A DNA stretch of 64,000 nucleotides, taken from Thermothielavioides terrestris NRRL 8126 (Eukaryota; Ascomycota; Sordariomycetes; Sordariales; Chaetomiaceae). A program made the translations under genes and the position numbers. The stretch covers positions 4,374,001-4,438,000 of the forward strand of contig NC_016458.1 in the NCBI RefSeq assembly GCF_000226115.1. Direction: 5' to 3'. Under the pieces are notes generated by a model, which saw only the letters and a list, made by a program, of their open reading frames with translations, was not told the DNA's origin and did no database searches. This document shows, in pieces, positions 37,501-49,282 of this stretch. The number at the start of each line of letters is the position of its first letter. The stretch's first letter is position 1.

Positions 37501-38150
37501 TTGTTGTTGTTAATATTGTTATTGTTGCTAATACTACTGCTATTGCTTATAGTCTATAGAGGAAGAGTTTAGGAGAAGGTTTAAGGTGTACTTACTACAA
37601 TTATATACTTTTAGAAGTATAGCTATCGACTAGCCTATAGCACTATAGTATTGTCTATATAGCGCGAATATAACAATAGGCGACAATGGTAGGTATATAT
37701 TTAAGACGTTAGGCAACAATAGCTACAATAGTATATACCTAAATGATTACAATGCTCAATTGCACGATATAAACCTATAATCAAGGTAGTGCAATTTGAA
37801 ATATAAGTCAATAGCGTACCTAAATAAGGGATAGGAATAGACTGTATAGCGCAATTAGGAAATACATATAATACGATCAATGGCGCTTATATCAATGTTA
37901 ACAATAGTGCCCTTGAATATCAACAATGGAACCCAATTGTATACAATGTATTATATAGTTTGCTAACGTAGGTAGCTAGACAATGCTTATACAACGGCGT
38001 AGCAACATTTATATAATAGCTATAATTGTACACAATAGTAGAATCAATGCTAGAGGCTACAGTTCAATGCGTCTAGCAATGCGAGCTCCAAAGTCAGTGC
38101 CTAGTATATATGTTCTATAGATAGCCTCTTGTAAGCCTGTCTAGGGGGTA
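37501..38150. other. Copia-1a spacer before 3' LTR, with polypurine tract
   Basis: No gene. CAA/GTT-rich low-complexity sequence near 37,500, then AT-rich sequence shared with the other copia-1 copies. The polypurine tract GTCTAGGGGG lies at about 38,139-38,148, directly before the LTR. Confidence 0.7.
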
Positions 38151-38332
38151 TATCGCGTACTAGTGTATATATGACTCCACTTGCTAGGCTCCCTACGCTT
38201 AGGGGGCATATATCAGCTCTGCCTATATATATATATAGACCTCGGTGCTCCTCCCACCTTGTATGAGAGGAGCACCTCCCTCAATACACATGTCTCTGCA
38301 TCCTATATAGCCCCACTTCGCTGCTCTCCTTA
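38151..38332 (+). repeat. Copia-1a 3' LTR (182 bp)
   Basis: Same length as the 5' LTR. The terminal TG and CA have become TA and TA. It is followed by the TATAT duplication. Confidence 0.9.
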
Positions 38333-38337
38333 TATAT

Positions 38338-39690
38338 CGAGGCTAAGATTCTACTAAATAAATCTTCTAAGTCTATTAAATCCTTTATCTTATAGTATAT
38401 CCTTTATCGCTAGGGTTATCCTATAGTTATAGTTGTCAATAAAGGCTCTAAGTTTAAAGGCGAAGTTAAGGAGATCCTTTGTAAATTAGGTATTAAAAGA
38501 GTTATTATCTTACTATATAATTCACGTATAAATAGTGTAAATAAGGCTAGCTACATCCTAATTGCCACCTTGTTTACGAAGATAACTAATAGTATAGGAA
38601 AGAGGTAGAGAGAGCTCCTTCTATATATCTTATATATAGATTATACAACTATTAGAGGCTTTTATAGAATGTCTCCCTTCTTTCTTGCCTACAATTATAA
38701 GCCTATCAGTCTAATTGAGTTTAATGTTCCTATATAGCGAATTCTTATCTAGGACTCTGTCTATACTCGGTTAGAGGGAGAAGATCCTATAAAGGTCTAT
38801 ACAAAGCTCATTGCCCTCTATACCTATATCCTCTAGGAAGTAGAGTACCATTATAAGATTGCTACTAAATAGGTTGCTATAGTCTACGAAAAGATAGCTA
38901 AGTATTGTAATAAGGCCTATAAACGTAAATTTTGCCTAGAAAATATAGTTATATCCGTTAGTAATCTCGTCTTTGTCTACAACAATATACGCTAGCTAAA
39001 TATAAGCTTAGTTCGGAAGCTAGAGTATTGCTAGTTCAGCCTATTCTATATTTAGATAATTAAAGACTTAGACATTTACTTCCTAAAGACTCTAGACAAT
39101 ATACCTATCTAGACGCTATATCCTCTAAACTATATAAAGAAGTTCTTTAAGCTAGATAATATCTAGTTAGAAGTAGACAGTATAAACCTATTCCTCTATT
39201 TAAAGGGGCATAGCGACGACAAGCACCGCCTTAATAGTCGCTTAAGGCTCTACAAAGATAGTGAAGAGGGATCTAACGCTACTAAAGACAACTAGAATAC
39301 TAGCGACTAGACTATAGGTTGTTACCCCTATTAACCAACTAAGAATTCCAATAGTAGCCAACTAGTTAAGCTTCCTCGTAGCAATGAACTATATAGCGCT
39401 TTAACTAGTCAATAGCACTGCCTTAGCAATCTTCATTACGCTTATAGCAACGGCCTATTGAGGAAGAAAACTATATAAATAGTCGTAGAAGATGCTATAA
39501 TTACAGTAGAGGAAGAGGTTCTTAAAGAGGAAACCCCTAGTTATATTATAGCGCCTTAGACTAGCTGGACTCGCTTAACCGCGAAAGGGGCAAGGAAGGA
39601 GCGACCTTATTAAAAGCTTATCGTTGAAATCCCCTATAGAAAGCTACCTAGTTTTTAATACTAGCCCTCTAGACGTATAGGGATATATAT
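38338..39690 (+). pseudogene. gypsy-2a pol, integrase core and C-terminus
   Basis: Resumes the integrase frame cut at 30753. Val-Val-Asn-Lys-Gly-Ser-Lys (about 38,430) stands where integrases have Val-Asp-x-Gly-x-Glu, and Thr-Thr-Ile-Arg-Gly-Phe-Tyr-Arg-Met-Ser-Pro (about 38,650) matches the Thr-Gly-Met-Thr-Pro block after the core. A charged C-terminal region follows to about 39,690. Catalytic acidic residues appear as Asn/Lys, consistent with G to A changes. Confidence 0.78.
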
Positions 39691-40350
39691 TCTAGAAGGG
39701 GGGGAGGGCGTAGAAGCTACTACCTCTAATAGTTTCACTAGCGTTTAGCTATATTTCTTTCCTAATATCTATTGTTATATTAGCCTCCTACTCGCTAGTA
39801 ATATCTCTATTAGCTATATCTTACTTAGTCTTTGTCCATCTATTATCCTTCGCTCGTTTTTAGCCTTTAAGACCTTATTCTTTTTCACTAGTACCTAAAT
39901 TTTCCTCCTAGAGGGTAATCCTACTTTTAGGAGCCTTATAGTCATTTATACTTTTTTCTTTTCACTTTTGCCCTCTAGATAGATAATTTCTATTATATAG
40001 AACTAAGTTTCTTAGAGCTAAAGCTAAAGCTAAGAAAAATCTACGATTAGGGTATATAGTCTCTTAATCTACTATCTATAGGCTAAGCTCCTAGACTATA
40101 TTCTACCCCCTGCCTATCCCTGTCCATTGTCTCTGTCCCTTAGTAATATAAGCTTTTACAGTTAGCCTAGTACTATACCATTTACTCTTTAATAGTATCC
40201 TCCAGTAGGATAAACCACTTTTAGCCTACCTCTTCTAAACATAGCTTTAGCCTAGAATCGTTCTTCAAATTATATAGAAGGTAGCTCTATAAGATCAAGT
40301 CCTAAGCTAGGTACTTTTAATCGTTCCTATAGATACGAGTCTAGGTACAT
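39691..40350 (+). other. gypsy-2a interval after pol
   Basis: T-rich, no frame that I can follow. Probably non-coding sequence between pol and the additional ORFs. Confidence 0.5.
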
Positions 40351-41272
40351 TCCTTCTCCAACTAGATATAGTTAGTATACTTATTAGCAAAGAGAGGAGT
40401 AAGAGAAGTATAGCTATTAAAGAGCTAAGTTATATAGATATCCCCATCTTTATTAAAAGGAGTTGTTGAACGTTGGTACGAAAGTTCGTAGCTTTAGTAA
40501 GGAACTTTATTACTATAGGAGTATTAGTTTTCTTCTATTTAGAGGGCAAGTATAAAGGGAAGTATAGTACTTACTTGCAACCTTATACCAAGATTAAGAG
40601 AGCTGAAGCTTAGTTTAAACGTATAGTAAGATGATATATCTAATGCCTAAGTAGTCTACTATTGTGATGCTCTATAAACACTAGACAAAGAACTAAGGTA
40701 TTATAGTGCTATTTAATTACGTTAACTAGCCTATCGCTAATATAAACTAATTACTATATTTTATACTAATCTTACTAATTGCTTAGTAGGACCTACTAGA
40801 TGTATAACAATCTAACGTTTAGTCGAAAGATCTTGATTATACTGTAGATAGCCTTATATTTAACTAAGATTATAGTATATTCGTTAGTATAGCACTTATC
40901 TTTTGGTATCGGCGAATCCCTTATTTTACTTTGGACTACCTAGATATACTTTTAAGCTATAAAGATTGTTGTTTTTAGTATTAGTGAGAGATCGATCTAG
41001 CAGTTTATAATCCTATACAATAGTAGCCTCTAGTCGCTTACTTTATTAGTAATTTCCTATAATACGTCGTAGGTACGTTAGCTGCTTAGCATTATAGTTT
41101 CTAGGTTGTAAATTTATATATAGGAGCTATATACGAATTTAAAAGAGAAGTAGAAGACCTAACTAAGAACCTAATCCGCTTAGAGAAAGGAGGGTACTAG
41201 AATAAAGTAGTAAGAAGGTTAAAGGAAGAAAATGCTTCTAGGATAGTAAAGAAAAGAGGAAGGCTTTAAGAA
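40351..41272 (+). pseudogene. gypsy-2a extra ORF 1, unknown protein with C-terminal coiled-coil-like segment
   Basis: A plus-strand frame can be followed from about 40,700, probably earlier, to about 41,272 through RIP-type stops. It is a different frame from the next ORF. It holds a hydrophobic stretch (about 40,740-40,790), an aromatic-rich middle, and a C-terminal Lys/Glu/Leu-rich run from about 41,130 (Phe-Lys-Arg-Glu-Val-Glu-Asp-Leu) that looks like a coiled coil. I recognise no family. The start is not defined. Confidence 0.5.
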
Positions 41273-41399
41273 ATTAGGGGGCGAACGATTATTTCTAGCT
41301 AATTAGTAGGCACTACAAGCCTTATCTATTTTCTTTTACCTAGTTTAAAAAAGAGCTAAGTAGCCCTTTTACCTTCAAAGGCTTGCCTACCCCTTTTTC

Positions 41400-43790
41400 C
41401 TAATCCTCTTACTAGCTTTCTTACAATTAACTATTTCTTTTGCCTTGCCTACTATACCTTAGATTTTCTTGCAATCACTTTAATTGGTCTAGATCTTTCT
41501 ACCTAGAGAGCGACTTTTCTATTAAGCTAAATTTTTATATATTATTATAAGCATTGCTATAGGTTGTTGTAGGATTCCCAATTTTATAGGGCCTATATAA
41601 TCTTAAGCTAATATAACTGCTGCTCTAGGATAGAAGTAGCTGCTTAGAGAGCTTAAGCTTTATATACCGCTAGGTTCGTAAAGGCTTATAGAAGATAGCG
41701 ATTAAGTAAGGTATTACACCTCCCTTATAAGGCAAGAGCTAGACTTAAAGATGCTAAGTCACCCTAAGGAGACTAGTCCTAAGCTTTTTCTATTTCTATA
41801 GACCCTAAAGAAGTACTTATAAAATATAATTAACTAGTGCCCTAATTGGATTTAGAGCCCTCGAATTAGCGTAAACCCTAAGATCGTAAGCTACCTGTTC
41901 CTAGGCTAGCTAGAGGAGAGGTATACGATAGATCGGTTTTTTAAGGTTAGTTTTATAGATATAGGTATTTCGCTCTTCGATATAGAAGGTATACTACTTA
42001 CTAAGGAATAGCTAGAAGGCTAGATAATCCTAGACGTTATATAGTTTTTCTTTCATCCTTATAAGGACTGTCTCTAGTTCTACCTATAGCCTATCTTAGA
42101 TACTAGTCCTATACTAAAGGAGTTCCACTAGTCTAACTAAAAGATTATTACTAACCATTGTCGTTTTTAGGTCTTCCTTTGCTTCGTTAATAGAAGGCAT
42201 TAAGCTATTGTAATCTTCGATTATATCGTAGACTAGCTTTACTACTTCGACTCTATACTTAAAAGTATAGAGATATATACTAACATCTTGTTAAAGGTCT
42301 AGATTACTTTCTAGTCTGTCTATAGGTTCTCTTAGTTATAGTTATATAAGGAGGTTATCGTCTACTACCCTTAGTAAAGTTTAGAATAGGAGTATAGATA
42401 GTTCGCCTTTGAGTTTATATAGGCTTTTCTTTAAAAGCTCTAGCCCTACCTTTTAGATAGATAGACGTAGTTTAGGCTACCCTAGCTTTAGCTATACTAG
42501 GGAGATAGCGAGATAGTTGTATAGCGGTGTATATTGCACTTGTAGTTAGGAGCTTATAGGAATGCTCTTAGTACCTTCAAAGATTGCCTGCTCTATACTA
42601 AGGGAATCCCTTTGTTATAGTAGAACGAAGGGAAGATGTATAAGCTCCCTCTAGACCTATTATCTTTAACCTAAGAAACTATATAGCTTATATTCTTAGA
42701 GTATAACGAAGACAAGGTAATCGAAGTCCTTTAAGCCGACGATATATTTATACCTAATATCCTTAAATTCAATAACCTATCTATATATCTCTGTGTCTAC
42801 TTTAGTAATATAGAACTTAGGATCCTAGTTATATACTTAGTAGCGTTTAGGGAAGCCTAGCTCCCTAACTAAAGTAAAAAAGGAGTAATTGCCACTATCT
42901 AAATTATCTTTACGCCCTAGTCAAAGAAGGATATAACGTATTAGGTATACTACTATAGGGTTATAGGACTTCTATTAGACAAATAGTTTAGCAGTGTACT
43001 ACCTCTATAAAACCCTATAGACAACCTTAGACAACAACTATAGGGTACATTTCTAGTACCTAGCACCGTTCCGCCCCTCCAACTAGAGGACTAGCTAGTT
43101 GCTTTAGGTCCATCAACAGTACTTTATAGAGAATTTTAACAATATATTAACCTAGCAAGATATTAAAGCTAAGATTATAGAGATTACTATACTATAAGCG
43201 ACTACAATATAGAGGCTTGTCGTTACCCCTATAGACAAGATAGACTAAGAGCGCCTCCTTAGGAGTAAGCTAGTTAAGAACCTTAGGGCACTAGTATAAG
43301 TAGCTCTTAAAAAGATAGTACTTGATCCCTACCTCTAGGAAGAGGAGACGCTCGTTTATATACTTATAAAGAGGCTAGACTACCTTAAAATGCTTTATAC
43401 TCTAGTATAGAAGTATCTTTAAGCGCGAAGATTGTCTATATTATCTAGCTAAACATTACTTTCAGTGTAGTATCGTAGTAAACGTCTTTGTAAGAAACCT
43501 ACGAAGCTTAGACATCTGCTTCGCCTACTACTATACAACCTATACGACTATGCCTTTGCCTACAAGTATAAGTATCTAGTATAGTAGCAAGGCTAGGATA
43601 TATATATTAAGGAGGTAGTAGAGTATAAGAGACAGTGTAATCAACTACTATAGCTAGCTAGACGTTTATAAGCCGAGAGAGCTATATATAGAGAGCAATT
43701 TAAAGAGTAGCGACAATGAGAGGCGTATATTAGAAAGCTTTTAAGGTATAAGCTTACCTATAGGAGTATATAGCAAGCTTAAAAGAGAAG
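41400..43790 (+). pseudogene. gypsy-2a extra ORF 2, Ulp1-like (C48) cysteine protease remnant
   Basis: One frame can be followed from about 41,400 to about 43,150. Around 42,021 it has the Trp-x-x-x-Asp-x-Ile entry motif of Ulp1/SENP proteases (Trp codon now TAG). His is at 42198-42200 followed by a probable Trp (TAA), and Asp of Tyr-Tyr-Phe-Asp-Ser is at 42249-42251. A TAA at 42375-42377 falls where Ulp1 has the oxyanion Gln (CAA), and a TAT at 42393-42395 where it has the Cys (TGT), next to AGA where Gly would be GGA. Spacing His+17, +59, +65 compares with +17, +60, +66 in yeast Ulp1. Downstream sequence looks coding up to the 3' LTR, partly in another frame, with a Glu/Arg/Gln-rich helix near 43,630-43,760. 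Such enzymes remove SUMO-like modifiers. This copy is dead. Confidence 0.7.
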
Positions 43791-43792
43791 TG

Positions 43793-44294
43793 TAGATTAG
43801 GGTAATAGACTACTTAGATATAGAGGACCTAGTTTTTTCTATTTTTCTATTTGTCTTAGAGTATTATATTCGTTGCTAAGGGAGGTCTAACCCTCTAGTT
43901 ATATATATTTAAGTAGGCTAAGCCTATCTTCTTCATTATAAGGGAAGACATTAAATAGTTGTCAATATACGTTCGTTGACACTACGTTGGTAGTTCTCCT
44001 TCTTCTAGGAAGGCTATTAAGTCTCTCCTTTTGTTGTCCTACCTCTATCTAGACGATAGACATCTAAGCTGTTAAGCTTTAACTATATTCTTGTTGACCT
44101 TTCTTATATTTCTACTATATCCTACTAGACGCACCTAAGCTACGTGTCTTCCTCTCGGAAGACAGCCTTCCTACCACTCGATACGCACTATCTTCATCTA
44201 TCTAGAGAGACACTGCATTCCTTTGGAAGCTATCTCGTATGCCTAGTCCTAGGTGTAGTAGGGTAGGTTAGTGTAGAGGTTTTGCACTATTTCA
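43793..44294 (+). repeat. gypsy-2a 3' LTR (502 bp)
   Basis: Preceded by the polypurine tract AAAAGAGAAG and two bases (TG), and followed by ATGG, the right copy of the 4-bp target duplication. Confidence 0.9.
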
Positions 44295-47200
44295 ATGGTA
44301 AGTGTAGCTATATAAATGCTTTATAGTATAGTAAGCTTCTAAAGATCCCTATATATAAAGATATATAACTTACACTTCTTAAGATTACTATTCTAATTGA
44401 ACTTATAGATAAAAACCTATTTTAAAGGTAGTGGTCTTCTTTTAAAGGTCTTACGCTAAATCTTATACTATATCCTCCTATTGACGAGATTATAGATCTT
44501 TTCCTTAACCGCTTTTATAAACTTGTGCTTTTAAAGGTAGTTGGCGAGGTCCTTCTAGCGCTTAGGAAGCTTAGTAAGGTCGTCGAATTATACTTCAAGC
44601 CTACTACTTAGCGTTGCCTTAGGACGTATATTACGATATTGGTGGATTATTACTATGAAAACCGTATACAATGTATAGTGCTAGATACTATCGCCCTTCT
44701 ATAGAGCGTTTATAGGGTTATCTAAAATGTATAGCTAAACGAATGCTATATATACTAATTTAGCACGTCGATGCCCTCCTTATAGTATATAGAGGCTACA
44801 AAGTACATTAGACCGCTATTTTTACTTATACTACTGCTAGGAGACTGTTTATAGATCTATTTTAATTAATAAGTAGGTAGTCTATAAGTCGTATATATAT
44901 ACTTACGCTTCTCCCTCGCTAGCTAGGCTATAGATGTTCTAGAATTAGGCTAAGAACTATAGTTTAAAGCGTCTTTCTAGTCGTCTAGAGCCTCTAGCTA
45001 ATCGCTAAGGCGGTCAACCTCCTTTCTAAAGCTAGAAGTATCGACTATAGTAGTACTTACTATTATACTACCTTGGCTAACACTCCTAGTTATACTATTA
45101 ACGACACTACTATTAGCGTCTCCGATGACTATATTAGAGGCCTCTAATAATATAGTTCCTATCGTTCTATTGTTATTGCTAGTACTATAATCAGTAGGGG
45201 AGTCACTCTCTTTAAATACTTCTAGGTATTCCTAATATAGCTCTAGAGTCGGTTCTAAAGTATAAAAACTATTAGTAGGCTCCCTATCTGAACTCTAGCT
45301 ACAATACTCGAATACTTCTATACCCCTTAGATAGGATAGAGAGTAGGGAGGAGCCTACCCTTCTAGTTCCCGTTTAGCTATACTCCTTAGATGTCTTAGA
45401 GAGCTAGGAACTATTATAGGGTTTTTATAGGCATCTATAACTCTAAATAGCATTGCTTTAGCGTTCTAAGGCTCTATAGAGAGCTCGATAAGCTCAACAA
45501 CCTTTCTAATAACTACTACTGATTGAGCATTAAGCTACTTTTCGCCCTCCTAGTAAAATATACGTTTATTAAAGGTTATGTTATATATTATAATAACCTT
45601 CTTAAGTTTTAGTACCTAGACGTAGTAAATGTTAGACACCCTATATCTAATAAGATACCCGATATACGCTTTAGGTTTAACCTTCCTAGTATACCTCTCA
45701 ATCCTCTTTTTATACTCCTTCGTTAATAGGTATACTCGATAGCTATATATATAAATACCATCCTAGTTTAGGCGTAGGTCAGTAGTTAGCATATATACTA
45801 GACTAGGCTATATTAGTAGAACCAATATTTAAACTAAGAGTTGAGTACTTCATTTAGCGAACGATAGTTGCAAATACGACTTAGGCTAATACTCTCTAAG
45901 TATATAGCTACAACCGTCGATTTTAACTATAGGTTCTAAAGAAGTCTAGCGCTTATAAGCATTGCGATGCTCTTAGTAATAAGTTTCTTACTTATATATT
46001 CTAAACTGCTATTAGGCTCCTTAGTATCTAAAGGTATAACCTTTAAATCGATATCCTACTTCTATGCCTAGAGCTTGTATATAGTATATCCTTTAATACC
46101 AATGACACTAGTATTGTCGTCCTACCTAATCTTGCAAATAGATAACCAAAATTAGCGTTTTACCTAGCATTTAAAGTGAATAAGCTTATTGTATATACTA
46201 TTATATATCTTATATATAAGAGGAGTTATAAAAAGCTTTTTATTATACTTGTCTTTGATGATTAGTAGCTAGTTCAAGCCGTTAAATGCTCTTAGAAAAT
46301 CGAATAGGTTCTAAGAGACCCTCTAAAATAGGCGTAGTAACGGCTTTGATAGTAGGCAGTATAAAATAACCTATTCTATATATACTTGTATATATACTTT
46401 ACATTCTAGTCTATAAGGCCTACGAATCTATATACCTTTAGCGTTTAAAACAAGATGTTTTAACGCCTTTAAACTTAGATAACTAGCTCTAATATATCAG
46501 ATAGTAGCTAGGTCTTCTATTTCTATAAGCGGGTCCTTTAAGGGCCTACCCCCCCTAAAGTTCTTTACAACTATAGCGTTTATAGTTATAAGTCTAGCAA
46601 AGCTTCTAGGGAACGCTCTAAGAGTATTTGAGTAGGAGGAAAGAGCGTTATATTGTAAGAAGGTTGAGTTGAACTTCTTAACTAGTTACCTAAGTATAAT
46701 ACTCTTTTTTAACGTTCTTTAACGTAGTATATAATCTAGACTATAGTACTAAGCGCCCTATACTCAGAGGCGTTTTTTAGAGACGATATTAACGTAAAAG
46801 CCTTCTATGATAATAATGTTGTCTATAATAAGGTCCTTAGTATTTAGGCTATATACGCTATTTAAAACGTTTTTAACGATCTATTTATTATAGCTAGAGA
46901 TAGAGAAGGATATAGTACTAGCCTTAATAGTTTTACCGCTTGTCTTAACGAATATACTAGAGATAAGGAGAGCTCTATTATTAATAAGATTAACCACTTT
47001 ATAGTTGTTAAACAGAATATATTTACTAAGTAGATATAGGCTAAACTTAAGAGATATAAATACACTATACGCTTCTTTAAGCTTGCTTATAATTGTTAGA
47101 TCGATAATAGTATATACTTAGAGCGCTTTTAAAAATAAGGGACTTATACCACTATTAGAACTAGCAGCCTTAGCATTTAATAATATATTTTAGATCTTCT

Positions 47201-47815
47201 AGCTAAGCTTTTTAAGCTCTATCCAAAGGTCGTTCCAACGCTCTTTAGCAATTCGTTAGTATACTCCGTTCACTATGTCATTTAGAAGCGTTATACCATT
47301 TAGGAATTCCCCTATTAGAGTATACCGAAGTTGCTAACACTCTAAAAGAAGCTACTAGTAGCAACGAGTCTTCGATATATATAGGTAGTCACGGTTTTTC
47401 TTACGCTTCTAACTGCTCTTCTAACCGTTCTACACTCCTAGAAGTATAGGGTAGGTTCTAGGCTTTGGATAGACTACCGTTTTAGCCTAGAGGATCGCTT
47501 TAAACAAGAAAGCTAAGTCGAAGAGAGTTAGTCCTTTCCTACTAAGCTTCTTAACTACGCTAATGTCCTTCAATATATAGGTCGCCTACTTAGGATCTAA
47601 GCGCTTCTATATAGTTTTAAAGAACGTAGTAACGGCTATTATATTAGTAACTATAGCGATATTAGCCACCCTTATATAATGAAGGATTAAAATGTACTTA
47701 AGAATCTAGGTCCTAAGCTCGATGCTGCTCTAGCTACCTCTAGCGAATATAGCTATATACTCTTTAGTAAACGCAATAAAGGTAGTGCTATTGGAGGATA
47801 TAATAATTGTTAATA
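44295..47815 (-). mobile_element. Copia-1 copy 'b', 5' half of gag-pol (5' LTR lost)
   Basis: Reverse complement of copia-1a from about 35,145 back to about 31,665: start of RT, linker, integrase, protease region and the C-terminal half of gag, all full of TAG/TAA stops. It continues copia-1b from 23760. Homology stops abruptly near 47,815, before the gag start and the expected 5' LTR, so the end was deleted or replaced. Confidence 0.85.
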
Positions 47816-48783
47816 TATAACAATATAAATAACTAATACTAAGCATTCCCTATAGCAAAGCTCTCTCTAAGGGTTCTATAACGTTATAACTACTACAGTA
47901 CTATAACTTATACCTCGGCAGTTATTAACAGTTAGTAACAGCTGTTAGCCTTCGATAGCAACTGCCAACAGCTGTTGACCTTGACAGTTGACAGCGGCTG
48001 AGATGGAATCTGGATAAGTGGATCTAAGTTATTGGATCCGAGCTGTTGGAATTGATGCATCTGATTCGAGCTGTTGGATCGGAGCCGTTCAGATCCGAGT
48101 ATATAGATACTGAACGTTATACCTTGATAACTTAGCTGAATATAGCTAGTGCAGCTCTGTCAAAACGTTTAGTGCGGCTCTAATTAGTTTTGTACGTTAT
48201 ACTTTAATAACTTAGCCAGATATAGCTAGTTCAGCTCCGTTAGAACATCTGGATTAGCTAGATCAGCTGAACCTTAGCCAAATTAGCCAAGGTACGTACC
48301 GTAGCTCCAGAACTATAAATACCGCAGTGCCTCCCAGCTCTAGAAGATAAAACCTTGAACTGAATAGATCTTTTGCGAGTTAAACTCGCAGCTTCTGCTT
48401 CTTTGATCTATTTTTGCATATGCCGCAACTACCACCTACGCTACGCCATCTCTGTGACGAAGCACAACATCATTAGGGTCCGAAGACCTTATATGCTTGC
48501 GATTAGCCATCCTGCTCCAACCTTCTGAACTATCCTCTAAACCCTCTTACCGAGCCATTTACCCTACACCCGCAGGGCACCTTGTAGAACCTCCGATCCT
48601 TCTAATACCTCTCGATCGACCTACTCTGCACTTCCAATGCATACCTCTGAACTTGCCCTCCTGTGCTAGCCCTCTCCTTAGCACAATAACAATTTGTCTC
48701 TCTAACAAATATAGGCTTATATTACGTTGAATAGTTGTTTATATTCCACTATTGAGCGGGCATTTCCTTTCTCGCTTATATAC
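47816..48783 (+). repeat. Unclassified LTR-like remnant
   Basis: Less AT-rich than its surroundings. A possible LTR runs from TGTTAGCC (about 47,943) to ACTCGCA (about 48,391). It contains duplicated AACAGCTGTT, a repeated GATCCGAGCTGTTGG-like unit (48035 and 48063), an 80-bp tandem repeat (starting 48115 and 48195) and a TATA-like ATAAATACC near 48,317. Beyond it an ATG at about 48,419 opens an interrupted frame with no recognised domain. The gypsy-2c solo LTR sits at its right edge. Confidence 0.4.
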
Positions 48784-49282
48784 TAAAGTAGTGCAAAACC
48801 TCTACACCAACCTACCCTACCACACCCAGAACCAGGCATACGCGATAGCTTCCAAAGGAATACAGTGTCCCTCTAGACGGATAAAGATAGTGCATATCGA
48901 GTAGTGGGAAGGCTGTCTTCTAAGAGGAAGACACATAGCTCAGGTACGTCTAGTGGGATATAGTAGAAAAGATAAAAAACAACGAGAATACAGTCAGAGC
49001 TCAATAGCTCGAATACCTATCGTCTAGACAGAGGTAGGACAACAAAAGGAGAGGCTCAATAGCCTTCTTAGAAGGAGGAGAACCACCAACGTAGTGTCAA
49101 CGAACGTATATTGACAACTGCCTAATATCTTGCTTAATGATGAAGAAGAAGGGCTTAGCCCACTTAAATATATGTGACTAGAGGGTCAGACCTCCCTTGG
49201 CAACGAATGCAACGCTCTGAGATAAATAGAAAAATAGAAAAACTGGGTCCCCTATATCTAGGTAGTCTATCACCCTAATCTA
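48784..49282 (-). repeat. gypsy-2 solo LTR 'c' (499 bp)
   Basis: Full-length inverted gypsy-2 LTR without internal sequence, flanked by the 4-bp duplication ATAC (48780-48783 and 49283-49286). This is the expected product of recombination between the two LTRs of an inserted element. Confidence 0.9.

Larger units (their letters stand above)
30754..38332 (+). mobile_element. Ty1/copia 'copia-1' copy a, structurally complete, nested in gypsy-2a
   Basis: Two 182-bp LTRs, TSD TATAT on both sides, 7.58 kb in total. Order: 5' LTR, leader, gag-pol (integrase before RT, the copia order), a tail-to-tail accessory ORF on the minus strand, spacer, polypurine tract (GTCTAGGGGG), 3' LTR. It is the innermost insertion of this nest, yet it is fully RIP-decayed. 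Confidence 0.93.
23761..44294 (+). mobile_element. Ty3/gypsy 'gypsy-2' copy a: giant element with extra ORFs, nested in copia-1b
   Basis: Two 502-bp LTRs flank it, with a 4-bp target duplication (ATAG/ATGG). Removing the copia-1a insertion (30754-38332) leaves about 12.95 kb, very large for the class. Order: 5' LTR, leader, gag with protease, RT, RNase H, integrase (split by copia-1a), then about 4 kb with two further ORFs, a polypurine tract (AAAAGAGAAG, 43781-43790) and the 3' LTR. RT and RNase H resemble a fungal Ty3/gypsy lineage whose RT reads Tyr-x-Asp-Asp-(x)2-Val-Lys-Gly-Pro, different from gypsy-1. Strongly RIP-decayed. Confidence 0.9.

Noticed and set aside
37501..37560. Poly-Gln-like frame (CAA/TAG runs) at the start of the copia accessory ORF
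   Set aside because: The frame does not continue into the conserved Lys/Cys-rich part; it is low-complexity spacer.
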